NCBI RefSeq assembly: GCF_014648695.1
Contig: NZ_BMRP01000002.1
Span: forward strand, 291,693 to 355,692
Reading direction: 5' to 3'
DNA length: 64,000 nucleotides
Origin: Streptomyces albospinus
GTDB taxonomy: Bacteria > Actinomycetota > Actinomycetes > Streptomycetales > Streptomycetaceae
The translations under genes were made by a program, and so were the position numbers. Below, piece after piece: positions 43,208 through 51,287 of the stretch (position 1 is the first letter of the stretch; each line of letters begins with the position of its first letter). The notes under the pieces were generated by a model that worked only from the letters and a program-made list of their open reading frames with translations, had not been told where the DNA came from and did not search any database.

Positions 43208-43891
43208 TCACTGCTCGAAGCGATACCCCATCCCCGGCTCCGTGATGAAGTGCCGGGGGTGCGACGGGTCGATCTCCAGCTTGCGGCGGAGCTGGGCCAT
43301 GTAGACCCGCAGATAGTTGGTCTCGGTGCCGTACGACGGCCCCCACACCTCCTGGAGCAGCTGCTTCTGGCTGACCAGGCGGCCCTGGTTGCGGACCAGG
43401 ACCTCCAGCAGATGCCACTCGGTGGGGGTCAGCCGGATGTCCCGGCCGCCGCGGTTGACCTTCTTGGCCGCGAGATCGACGGTGAAGCCCTCGGTCTCCA
43501 CGATCACCTCGTCCTCGGCCGGACCGGTCGGCTCGGCCCGGCGCACCGCCGCCCGCAGCCGCGCCAGCAGCTCGTCCATCCCGAACGGCTTGGTCACGTA
43601 GTCGTCCGCGCCCGCGTCCAGCGCCTCGACCTTCTCGTCGGACGTCTGCCGGGCGGAGAGCACCAGGATCGGCACCCGCGTCCAGCCCCGCAGCCCCTTG
43701 ATGACCTCGACGCCGTCCATATCGGGCAGACCGAGATCGAGGACGATGACATCGGGGTGTCGGGCGGCGGCGAGTTTGAGGGCGGTGGCCCCGTCGGGGG
43801 CGGCGTCGACCTCGTACTTGCGCGCCTTCAGGTTGATCACGAGGGCGCGGACGATCTGCGGCTCGTCATCGACCACAAGCACCCGGTTCAC
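43208..43891 (-). CDS. kdpE: Response regulator KdpE
   Basis: A 227-residue OmpR/PhoB-type regulator. The receiver domain has 'VVDDEPQIVRALVINLKARK', phosphoacceptor Asp in 'DVIVLDLGLPDMDG' and Lys in 'DYVTKPFGMDELLARL'. The winged-helix part has 'LTPTEWHLLEVLVRNQGRLV' and 'LRVYMAQLRRKLE'. GTG 43891 follows GAGGAG. Similarity to KdpE and the adjacent kdpD define the role: activation of kdpFABC under K+ limitation or osmotic stress. It lies 196 bp downstream of kdpD, wider than usual. Confidence 0.93.
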   Translation of the reverse strand: MNRVLVVDDEPQIVRALVINLKARKYEVDAAPDGATALKLAAARHPDVIVLDLGLPDMDGVEVIKGLRGWTRVPILVLSARQTSDEKVEALDAGADDYVTKPFGMDELLARLRAAVRRAEPTGPAEDEVIVETEGFTVDLAAKKVNRGGRDIRLTPTEWHLLEVLVRNQGRLVSQKQLLQEVWGPSYGTETNYLRVYMAQLRRKLEIDPSHPRHFITEPGMGYRFEQ

Positions 43892-44087
43892 TGGCGTTCT
43901 CCTCGTGGTGTCGGTCGCCGGCGGGCGAGGCCCGCCGGGCATGTGGTGAGTGTGGCCGGTACGGTCCGGCCGGTGGTGAGGCCCGGACGCGTGTCGCGGA
44001 GCCGAAGCGTGTCGCGCAGCGGATGCACACCGTCGTGCGGACGCGACGCTATGCCGCCCCCGGGGCTTCCGCCATGGCCCGCTGGGC

Positions 44088-46643
44088 TCATGTCGTCGCC
44101 TGCGCCGGGAGATCGGGCTGAACCGGCGGGCCGCCCGGAGCGGCCCGCAGGGTGAGGACCATGGTCATCCCGCCCCCCGGAGTGTCCTCCGCGGCGAGCG
44201 TGCCGCCGATCGCCTCCGCGAAACCGCGCGCCACGGCCAGGCCGAGGCCCACTCCGGCGCCGCGCGGAGCGTCGCCGTACCGCTGGAACGGCTCGAAGAT
44301 CCGGTCCTTGGCACTGTCCGGCACACCCGGCCCCCGGTCCGCGATCCGCAGCTCCACCCGGTCGCCGAGCGCACTGGCCGCGACCAGCACCGCCTCGCCG
44401 TCCGGGCTGTACTTGACGGCGTTTTCGACGAGATTGGCGACCGAGCGCTCCAGCAGGCCCGGGTCGACCGCGACCATCGGCAGCTCCTCGGGGATGTCGA
44501 GGCTGACGCTCCCCTCCGGTACACCGCCGAGCGCCATCGGGACCACCTCGTCGAGGTCGATCTCGCGGATCAGCGGGGTGACGGTGCCGGTCTGGAGGCG
44601 GGACATGTCCAGGAGATTGCCCACCAGGTGGTCCAGCCGGTCGGCGCCCGCCTCGATTCCGGCCAGGAGCTCCGCCTCGTCCTCCTCGGACCAGGCGACG
44701 TCATCGGAGCGCAGCGAGGTGACCGACGCCTTGATGCCGGCCAGCGGCGTGCGCAGATCGTGGCTGACCGCGGCCAGCAGCGCCGTGCGGATCCGGTTGC
44801 CCTCGGCGAGCTCCCGGGCCCGCTCCGCCTCGCCGACCAGCCGCTGCCGGTCCAGTACGACGGCGGCCTGCGCGGCGAACGCGGCCAGCACCCGGCGGTC
44901 CTCGGCGGGCAGCACCCGGCCGGTCAGCGCCATCGCCATATGGTCGCCCACCGGCATGTCGACATCCGCGTCCTCGGGCCGCAGCAGCGGCGGCGTGCTG
45001 TCGCTGCCGCCCGCGCGGCCCGCACACGTCCACGGATCGACGTCGCTGCTGCGCTCCAGCAGCGAAACCGTGTCCATCCCGAACGTCTCCCGGACACGCT
45101 CCAGCAGGGCGTTCAGCGTGGTCTCACCGCGCAGCACACTGCCCGCCAGGAACGACAGGATCTCCGACTCGGCACGCAACCGCGCGGCCTGATGGGTGCG
45201 CCGGGCGGCGAGATCGACCACCGACGCGACGGACACCGCTACGGCGAAGAAGATCGCGATGGCGACCATGTTCTTCGGGTCGTTGATCGTCAGGGTGTGG
45301 ACGGGCGGGGTGAAGTAGAAGTTCAGCAGCAGCGAGCCCACGGCCGCCGACGCCAGCGCCGGCAGCTGTCCGCCCAGCAGCGCCGCGACGACGGTCAGGA
45401 ACAGGAACAACAGGACGTCGTTGGCCAGGCCCGGACCGTTGGAGATCTTGGTGAGCAGCAGCGACAGCAGCGCCGGGCCGCCCACGCCGACCAGCCACCC
45501 GGCGATGATCCGCGCCCGCCCCAGCCGGGCACCGCGCGGCACGGGCAGCCCGCGGCCCTTGGCGACCTCATCGTGGGTGACGATGTGCACGTCGAGATCG
45601 GGCCCGGAATCACGGGCGACGGTCGCGCCGACACCCGGTCCGAAGATGTACTGCCACGCCTTGCGGCGGCTCGACCCCAGCACGATCTGGGTGGCGTTCA
45701 CCCCGCGCGCGAACTCCAGCAGCGCGCTCGGTATGTCATCGCCGATGACATGGTGAAACGTCCCGCCAAGATCCTCCACCAGCTTGCGCTGGACGGCGAG
45801 CTCCTTGGGCGACGCCGACGTCAGCCCGTCACTGCGGGCGATATAGACGGCGAGCACCTCGCTGCCCGATCCCTTGGCGGCCATCCGCGCGGCGCGGCGG
45901 ATGAGCGTACGACCCTCCGGACCGCCCGTCAGCCCCACCACGATCCGCTCACGCGCCTGCCAGGTGGAGCGGATCGAGTGCTCCGCCCGATATTCCTGAA
46001 GGTATTCGTCGACCCGGTCGGCGACCCACAGCAGCGCCAGCTCGCGCAGCGCCGTGAGGTTGCCCGGCCGGAAGTAGTTGGACAGCGCGGCGTCGACCTT
46101 GTCCGACTTGTATATGTTGCCGTGCGCCATCCGCCGCCGGATGGCCTGGGGCGACATGTCGACCAGCTCGATCTGGTCGGCCCGCCGGACGATCTCGTCC
46201 GGCACCGTCTCCCGCTGGCGCACGCCCGTTATCGACTCGACGACATCCCCGAGCGACTCCAGATGCTGGATGTTCACCGTCGAGATCACCGTGATCCCGG
46301 CTTCCAGCAGCTCCTCGACGTCCTGCCAGCGCTTGCTGTTGCGCGACCCGGGGACGTTGGTGTGCGCCAGCTCGTCGACCAGCGCCACGGCGGGCTTGCG
46401 TTCCAGGACCGCGTCCACGTCCATTTCGGTGAACGCCGTGCCGCGGTACTCCAGCTCCCGGCGCTGTATCTGCTCCAGCCCGTGCAGCATGACCTCGGTG
46501 CGGGGCCTGCCGTGGTGCTCGACGAACGCCACGACGACGTCCGTACCGCGCTCCATGCGCCGGTGCGCCTCGGACAGCATCGAGTACGTCTTGCCGACGC
46601 CCGGTGCCGCGCCGAGATATATCCGTAGCTTGCCGCGTGCCAT
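44088..46643 (-). CDS. kdpD: Sensor histidine kinase KdpD
   Basis: An 851-residue K+ sensor kinase. Domains in order: N-terminal KdpD domain with P-loop 'LGAAPGVGKTYSML' and 'ALVDELAHTNVPGSRNSKRW'; a USP-like domain ('RIVVGLTGGPEGRTLIRRAA'); four membrane helices around residues 380-480; a GAF-like segment; the HisKA box 'LLAAVSHDLRTPLAGIKA'; and HATPase ('LVENAVKYSPDGEAVLV', 'ADRGPGVPDSAKDRIFEPF'). It phosphorylates KdpE. The length is normal for the family (about 850-890). Confidence 0.95.
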   Translation of the reverse strand: MARGKLRIYLGAAPGVGKTYSMLSEAHRRMERGTDVVVAFVEHHGRPRTEVMLHGLEQIQRRELEYRGTAFTEMDVDAVLERKPAVALVDELAHTNVPGSRNSKRWQDVEELLEAGITVISTVNIQHLESLGDVVESITGVRQRETVPDEIVRRADQIELVDMSPQAIRRRMAHGNIYKSDKVDAALSNYFRPGNLTALRELALLWVADRVDEYLQEYRAEHSIRSTWQARERIVVGLTGGPEGRTLIRRAARMAAKGSGSEVLAVYIARSDGLTSASPKELAVQRKLVEDLGGTFHHVIGDDIPSALLEFARGVNATQIVLGSSRRKAWQYIFGPGVGATVARDSGPDLDVHIVTHDEVAKGRGLPVPRGARLGRARIIAGWLVGVGGPALLSLLLTKISNGPGLANDVLLFLFLTVVAALLGGQLPALASAAVGSLLLNFYFTPPVHTLTINDPKNMVAIAIFFAVAVSVASVVDLAARRTHQAARLRAESEILSFLAGSVLRGETTLNALLERVRETFGMDTVSLLERSSDVDPWTCAGRAGGSDSTPPLLRPEDADVDMPVGDHMAMALTGRVLPAEDRRVLAAFAAQAAVVLDRQRLVGEAERARELAEGNRIRTALLAAVSHDLRTPLAGIKASVTSLRSDDVAWSEEDEAELLAGIEAGADRLDHLVGNLLDMSRLQTGTVTPLIREIDLDEVVPMALGGVPEGSVSLDIPEELPMVAVDPGLLERSVANLVENAVKYSPDGEAVLVAASALGDRVELRIADRGPGVPDSAKDRIFEPFQRYGDAPRGAGVGLGLAVARGFAEAIGGTLAAEDTPGGGMTMVLTLRAAPGGPPVQPDLPAQATT

Positions 46644-47663
46644 GGCCCCATTGTCTTACGTGCGGCCCGCCCCCACCGGGCTGGGCCTGATGCGACCCTA
46701 CCTACCGAACAACGGTACAAACACGCAGGTAGCGGCTTCATGCCCGGTCTTGACGCGACTCTGATACGGGGTGGGGGGGTGGCGGGCGGGGTGCGGCACG
46801 GGTTCCGCGGGCGCGGGGGCGGCGAGGCCATGGGGGTGACGGGGCCACGGGGCGGAAGAAGGGGTGGGAGAAGGGGGCGAGCGCCGTGGGGCCGGAGGAT
46901 GACGGTCGGCGCCCTTCGCGTCGGTACCTTCGGCCTCCGTGGCTTCGGTCTCGGCACATCCCGCCTCCGCACCGCCCGTGCCATGCGGGGGTCTTTGGTC
47001 CGGGCCCGGTCGGGTCGTCCACTGCGGCTCGTATCGGGCCGGCTGCACGCCTTACGGCGCGTTCCCGCCACGGGCGGTGCCGGCTTTCCGGCCACAGCTG
47101 GTGTCGGTGCTCCGTCGCGGTCCGCGCCGGGTCCCATGGAGCGGTCCGCGCCGGGTCCCGCGCAGCGGCCCCGGCAGGTCAGCCGCCATCCCGCCCTCGC
47201 CGTCGTCGCACCTGCCCGCCCGGCACCCGGCCGGCCCTTCCTCCCTCGCCACTGTGCCGAGCGGGCCGGCGTGCCCGGCACACCCCAGAGCGAACAGCCG
47301 CGAAGTGGCTCTCGTAACAGGCGAAAGAGGGGTGGCCCGTATGCACGTCACCGCGTCGCGGAGAGGCCGGGGAAAGCAGCGACAACGAGGAGGGCGGCAA
47401 CAGCAACAAGGGGCGGGCGCCGCGCGAAGAGGGACGCGGCGCCCGCGGCGGCACCCGGTGGGGCGACCGGACCGGGCAGCGCACACCACGCACCGCCGTG
47501 AGGCGGCCGGCCCCGGTGGCGCAGAACGCCCGGTCGTTCCCCATCACATCCCCGACGCCGCCCGACCACCAGTTCAACTCGGCTTCTCTGACGCATTGCT
47601 GACAGCAGAACAGCTCCCTTAAAGCCATCGCCCCGCCAACCGGCCGACTGCGACGATGCCGTC
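46644..47663. other. 1-kb region upstream of kdpD without a clear gene
   Basis: The largest gene-poor gap in the window. Open frames are Arg/Pro/Gly-rich shadows. A 19-base direct repeat GCGGTCCGCGCCGGGTCCC occurs at 47117-47135 and 47141-47159. On the minus strand near 47470-47628 a frame with a CxxC motif ('MALRELFCCQQCVREAELNW') is suggestive but has mixed codon bias and no convincing continuation. The promoter of kdpD must lie at its left end. Confidence 0.4.
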
Positions 47664-48230
47664 ATGACGCCCACGACCTTCACGACGTCCCGGTCCCGCA
47701 CGGCTGACGTACGCGTCACCCACACCTCAGGCATGGACGCCGCCACCCTCAAGGCGGCCCGCGCCCTCCTCTTCGACGTGTTCGACGACATGACGTCCGA
47801 AGACTGGGAGCACGCACTCGGCGGACTGCACGCCCTGGTCCACGAGGGCGGCGAACTGATCGGCCATGCCTCCGTCGTCCAGCGCCGACTGCTGCACAAC
47901 GGACGCGCCCTCCGCTGCGGCTACGTAGAGGGGGTGGGCGTTCGCGCGGACCGGCGCGGCCGGGGCCATGGCGCGGCCATGATGGACGCCCTGGAGCGAG
48001 TGATCCGCAACGCCTACGGCCTCGGCGCCCTCAGCGCTTCCGACGAGGCGACCACCTTCTACGCCGCACGCGGCTGGCAGCTGTGGCGGGGCCCCTCCTG
48101 GGCCTTGAGCCCGCACGGCATCCAACGCACGCCGGACGAGGACGGCTGCCTCTACGTCCTGCCGACGTCGGCCCCTCTCGACCTCGACGCCGACCTCACC
48201 TGTGACTGGCGCGAGGGCGACGTCTGGTGA
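47664..48230 (+). CDS. Aminoglycoside 2'-N-acetyltransferase, AAC(2')-like
   Basis: A 188-residue GNAT acetyltransferase that aligns along its length with chromosomal AAC(2') enzymes such as mycobacterial AAC(2')-Ic: 'EDWEHALGGLHALVHEGGEL', 'SVVQRRLLHNGRALRCGYVE' with 'GVGVRADRRGRGHGAAMMDA' as the acetyl-CoA loop (RxxGxG), 'ARGWQLWRGP', 'RTPDEDGCLYVLP' and the terminal 'CDWREGDVW'. It would acetylate the 2'-amino group of aminoglycosides; whether it gives resistance is not shown. It lies between the split kdp blocks and converges on the DUF6193 gene. Confidence 0.9.
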   Translation: MTPTTFTTSRSRTADVRVTHTSGMDAATLKAARALLFDVFDDMTSEDWEHALGGLHALVHEGGELIGHASVVQRRLLHNGRALRCGYVEGVGVRADRRGRGHGAAMMDALERVIRNAYGLGALSASDEATTFYAARGWQLWRGPSWALSPHGIQRTPDEDGCLYVLPTSAPLDLDADLTCDWREGDVW

Positions 48231-48727
48231 CTGGCAGACGTCTTCAAGGAGCTTGTCGACCAGGAGGACATCCGGCATTCCCGCACCGCGGCAACTTCTC
48301 CCGTACCGACGGTCATGCCCTGCCGACTGGTCTGCGCCCTCTCGTGAGCGGCCCATTCCTCCGCATTGCCGACGAAGGCCAGGCCGCAGCCTGGTGGCAG
48401 TCGCGCGATGACCTCGTCTACAGCGGCCTGCGTGCTGCCGGTCGCGGCGATCCGCGGACTGCTGCCGCTCGGCCCCTCGACGTAGTACCGACCACCTCCC
48501 AGAGTGCCGAAGCGGGGAGTGTCCCAGGTGGGGCGAGACTCCGTGCATCTGCTGAGGTGCAGCTCCCTCATGCCCGTCCACGGGTAGAGCTGACGCAACC
48601 GCGGCTCGGCATACGCCACCCGCACCATCTCGGAGAACGATTCCAGGAGCGGCGTGCCCACCGGCGGGGCGGGCTCGCCGGCAGTAGTAAGGATCTTGTT
48701 CCAGGCCCGGGCCGCCGACCCGGACAC
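48152..48727 (-). CDS. DUF6193 family protein with aberrant C-terminus
   Basis: A 191-codon frame starting at GTG 48727. The first 130 residues match DUF6193 ('natural product biosynthesis') proteins: 'PLLESFSEMVRVAYAEPRLR', 'LYPWTGMRELHLSRCTE', 'RFGTLGGGRYYVEGPS' and 'GNAEEWAAHERA'. Family members normally end soon after that last motif; here the frame continues about 60 Ser/Arg-rich residues and overlaps the convergent acetyltransferase gene by 79 bases. The natural stop has probably been lost or shifted. It also looks short at the N-terminus. Possibly a decaying gene. Confidence 0.6.
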   Translation of the reverse strand: MSGSAARAWNKILTTAGEPAPPVGTPLLESFSEMVRVAYAEPRLRQLYPWTGMRELHLSRCTESRPTWDTPRFGTLGGGRYYVEGPSGSSPRIAATGSTQAAVDEVIARLPPGCGLAFVGNAEEWAAHERAQTSRQGMTVGTGEVAAVRECRMSSWSTSSLKTSASHQTSPSRQSQVRSASRSRGADVGRT

Positions 48728-48767
48728 CCTGCCCCGACCTCAGACGCGAATGGCCGCCCGGTCCACC

Positions 48768-49946
48768 TCAGTTGGGGTTGTCCGCGTGTGTCAGTGTCTC
48801 CCAAGCGACAAAGAGATTGTCGGAGCCGGCCGGCCGCTGCTGCTCCGTCAGTTTCTGCGTGCCGGGCATCGCGTAACCCATCCGGTTGTGCAGTGCGTTG
48901 TATCCGACTTCGGTGACGGGGCCCAGACCGCGTGTGACGCTGCCGCCGCACAGCCACGACGGCGGAACGGCGCCGAGCTCGTATGTGGCCTGGAAGTCGA
49001 GGGCTTGGCGCAGCCGGTCGCCGACCTCCGGGTAGAGGTCCTGGCCCTGGAGGCGGCTGGTCTCGGCGATGTGCGAGATGGCCGACAGGCCGTATCCGGT
49101 GTGGGTGAAGTCGCGGCAGGTCTCCTGGGTGAGGCCGTTGACGAAGGTGGACTGGCCCTGCCAGTACTTGATGACCTTGTCGCGGGTGTTGAGGCCGCTG
49201 CCCGGGGTCGTCCTGGGCAGAGCGCCGTCGGACTTCAGGTAGATGTACGCGGGGACCCGGGCGCGGTAGGTGCCGATGGCCTTGTCGTAGGAGCTCTTGT
49301 CCTCGGTGAAGACGGAGATGCCGACGGCCGCCTCCATCATGGTCAGTTCCCAGTTGCCGTTGTTGTGGGAGCCGTTGATGACCTTGGGCAGGTACACGGT
49401 GCGCAGCATGGTGGCGAAACGGTCGACGCGGTCCTTGGGCCAGCCCTTGTAGGTGTAGCGGATGATTTCGGCGGCGCGCGGCCAGGTGGAGGCGGCCCAG
49501 CCGGATTGCAGTGGTGCGTTGCTGTCGGTGTGGTCCTTGATGGTGCCGGACCAGGCGTCCATGATCTGGATCGCCTTGTCGGCGTACTTGCTGTCGCGGG
49601 TGACGTACCAGGCCAGGGAGAGGGTGTAGGCGGCGAGGGCGTCCTCGCGTTCGTCGGTGCAGCCGTGGTTGGGGTGGGAGTACGGGCCGCATTCGACGGT
49701 GGCACGGGGTTTGGGTGTACGGGAGAGCGAGGCGTAGGAGCTCGCCATCATGGCGTCGTAGGCGCCCTTCCAGGGCGCGGCGCCTGAGTCGACCTTGCTG
49801 CGGATGAAGTCGAGCTGGCGGGTGCCCAGGAGGACACCGGGGTGCGTGAAGGCGGCCGGCGCCGCGGACGTCGGGGCGCCCAGGAGCAGGCCCGCCGTCA
49901 GGGTGCCGAGGAGCGCTCCGACGGCGAGGGTGAGCTTTCCGCGCAT
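48768..49946 (-). CDS. Secreted alginate lyase family protein
   Basis: A 392-residue exported protein. The Sec signal is at residues 1-29 ('LTLAVGALLGTLTAGLLLGA' then 'PTSAAPA'). The mature (alpha/alpha)-barrel part shows 'ECGPYSHPNHGCTDEREDAL', 'AAYTLSLAWYVTRDSKYADK', 'NGSHNNGNWELTMMEAAVGI' with the Asn/Trp catalytic-cleft motif, and 'AISHIAETSRLQGQDLYPEV', as in alginate-lyase/heparinase-superfamily proteins. The polysaccharide substrate is unknown. It has its own sigma70-type promoter upstream. Confidence 0.88.
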   Translation of the reverse strand: MRGKLTLAVGALLGTLTAGLLLGAPTSAAPAAFTHPGVLLGTRQLDFIRSKVDSGAAPWKGAYDAMMASSYASLSRTPKPRATVECGPYSHPNHGCTDEREDALAAYTLSLAWYVTRDSKYADKAIQIMDAWSGTIKDHTDSNAPLQSGWAASTWPRAAEIIRYTYKGWPKDRVDRFATMLRTVYLPKVINGSHNNGNWELTMMEAAVGISVFTEDKSSYDKAIGTYRARVPAYIYLKSDGALPRTTPGSGLNTRDKVIKYWQGQSTFVNGLTQETCRDFTHTGYGLSAISHIAETSRLQGQDLYPEVGDRLRQALDFQATYELGAVPPSWLCGGSVTRGLGPVTEVGYNALHNRMGYAMPGTQKLTEQQRPAGSDNLFVAWETLTHADNPN

Positions 49947-50061
49947 GGGGGGTGTGCCTTCCGGTCGAGAGGCTCAGTGGTCGGGAGCGGACAGGAGCGG
50001 ACGGGAGATGTTCTCGTACGTGAACGGCGAGCGTTGACATGAACACCTGCGATGGCTGGCG

Positions 50062-50090
50062 AACGTAAGGGCAAGCCCACATGCCGTCAA
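50062..50090 (-). promoter_or_regulatory. Vegetative-type promoter of the alginate-lyase gene
   Basis: On the minus strand TTGACG (50085-50090) and TACGTT (50062-50067) are separated by exactly 17 bp, a good match to the HrdB consensus. They lie about 120 bp upstream of the start codon. Confidence 0.6.
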
Positions 50091-50400
50091 GACCTGGCGT
50101 CAGAAGGGGACGTGAAAATGGGGAGGGGCAACGGCGCTGTCCGGAGGGCTGGTTCACCGATCCGTACGTGAAGCAAGGCGGGTACGGGATCGATTCGCCG
50201 CGCGCGGCAACACCGCGCAACGCCCCCAGTCGACGCGCCGCGCAGCCGTGCACGGCGCAACTCCCCCCGGCCGACACGCCGTCCACCACCCCGGCGCCAC
50301 TCCCGGCTCGCAGGACACAGCCCCCTGCGGCGCCTGCGCGCCTCACCCCGACTCCCCCACCACCCCGCCTCCCCCACCGCCTCCCCACCGCACAACAGCG

Positions 50401-50434
50401 GGTGGCCCCGAGGATCACCGTCCTCGGGGCCACC
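50401..50434. terminator. Strong hairpin in the kdpC/lyase gap
   Basis: A perfect 14-bp inverted repeat GGTGGCCCCGAGGA / TCCTCGGGGCCACC with a 6-base loop. It is the second hairpin after kdpC on the minus strand and insulates the kdp transcript from the lyase gene. Confidence 0.75.
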
Positions 50435-50552
50435 CGCCATCCGGTCCGCAGACCGGCCGATCCGTTTCCCGCATGTCCACGGATCAGCCGGCCCGCAGCC
50501 CCTCAGGACCGCGCACCCGCATCCCCCGCCGGAGCCGCGGCCCTGTCCGGCC

Positions 50553-50595
50553 GATCGCCGCGGTCGGCTGCTCGGCGCACCCGACCGCGGCGATC
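50553..50595 (-). terminator. Terminator of the kdpFABC operon
   Basis: A perfect 15-bp stem GATCGCCGCGGTCGG / CCGACCGCGGCGATC with a 13-base loop, 18 bp beyond the kdpC stop. Confidence 0.8.
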
Positions 50596-50613
50596 ACCTC
50601 ATGGAGGCGCCGC

Positions 50614-51282
50614 TCAGCCCTGCTTCTGCACCAGGTCGCGCAGTGCCACGTTCAGCTCCAGCACGTTCACCCGGGGATCGCCCATGAATCCCAGCTGGCG
50701 GCCCTGGGTGTGGTCCTTGACCAGCTGCTCCACCTTGTCCGCGGGGAGGTTGTTCTCCTTGGCGACGCGGTTGACCTGGATCTGTGCGTACTCCGGCGAG
50801 ATGTCCGGGTCCAGGCCGGAGCCGGAGGACGTCACCGCATCGGCCGGAACCTGCGACTCCGGTACGCCGTACGTCGTGGCGACCCACTGCTTGGCGTCCT
50901 TCACCGACTTGAGCAGGTCGGTGTTGCCGGCCCCCAGGTTGGAGGCGCCGGAGACCTGGAGGTCGTACTGGGGGTTGACCGGGGGCTTCGCCGTCCGGTT
51001 GCTGCCCAGTCCGGCCGACGGGCGGGGCTGGAACCAGTGCAGGTCCGGGATCGGGTTGCCCTGCTTGTCCTTGCCCTTGTCGTAGCGCTGGCCGAGCAGG
51101 GAGGAGCCGACGACCTTGCCGTGCGAGGTCAGTTCGGATCCGTTGGCCGTGCCGGGGAAGGCCGCCTGCGCCACTCCGGTGACCACCAGGGGGTAGATCA
51201 CCCCGCAGACCACGGTCAGCACGAGCAGGGCGCGCAGCCCCGCCGTCAGCAACCGGGCGGTGTTGCGTACGGAGTTGTTCAT
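50614..51282 (-). CDS. kdpC: Potassium-transporting ATPase subunit KdpC
   Basis: A 222-residue KdpC chaperone-like subunit of the high-affinity K+ P-type ATPase. There is one N-terminal membrane helix ('ALLVLTVVCGVIYPLVVTGV') followed by the extracytoplasmic domain with 'SLLGQRYDKG', 'WFQPRPSAG' and the C-terminal 'RVNVLELNVALRDL' with the family 'G.PRVNVLELN' motif. ATG 51282 is chosen; a GTG at 51291 would overlap the kdpB stop by 4 bases. It is last in the operon and followed by two hairpins. Confidence 0.94.
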   Translation of the reverse strand: MNNSVRNTARLLTAGLRALLVLTVVCGVIYPLVVTGVAQAAFPGTANGSELTSHGKVVGSSLLGQRYDKGKDKQGNPIPDLHWFQPRPSAGLGSNRTAKPPVNPQYDLQVSGASNLGAGNTDLLKSVKDAKQWVATTYGVPESQVPADAVTSSGSGLDPDISPEYAQIQVNRVAKENNLPADKVEQLVKDHTQGRQLGFMGDPRVNVLELNVALRDLVQKQG

Positions 51283-51287
51283 GGCGG

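Larger units (their letters stand above)
49947..50613. other. Intergenic region between the alginate-lyase gene and kdpC
   Basis: A stretch of 667 bases with no gene supported. It contains a vegetative-type promoter for the lyase gene and two long perfect hairpins, annotated separately. An imperfect GGAGCGGACRGGAG repeat lies at 49985-50010 in the lyase leader. Confidence 0.6.

Noticed and set aside
46740..47501. Long plus-strand ORF (253 codons) in the kdpD upstream gap
   Set aside because: Arg/Gly/Pro-rich composition, no homology that I recognise and no Shine-Dalgarno sequence; typical of frame openness in GC-rich non-coding DNA.
47179..47628. Minus-strand ORF starting 'MALRELFCCQQC' with a CxxC motif
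   Set aside because: Mixed third-position bias, a TTA near the start and a low-complexity Pro/Ser/Arg continuation; mentioned in the gap entry but not called.
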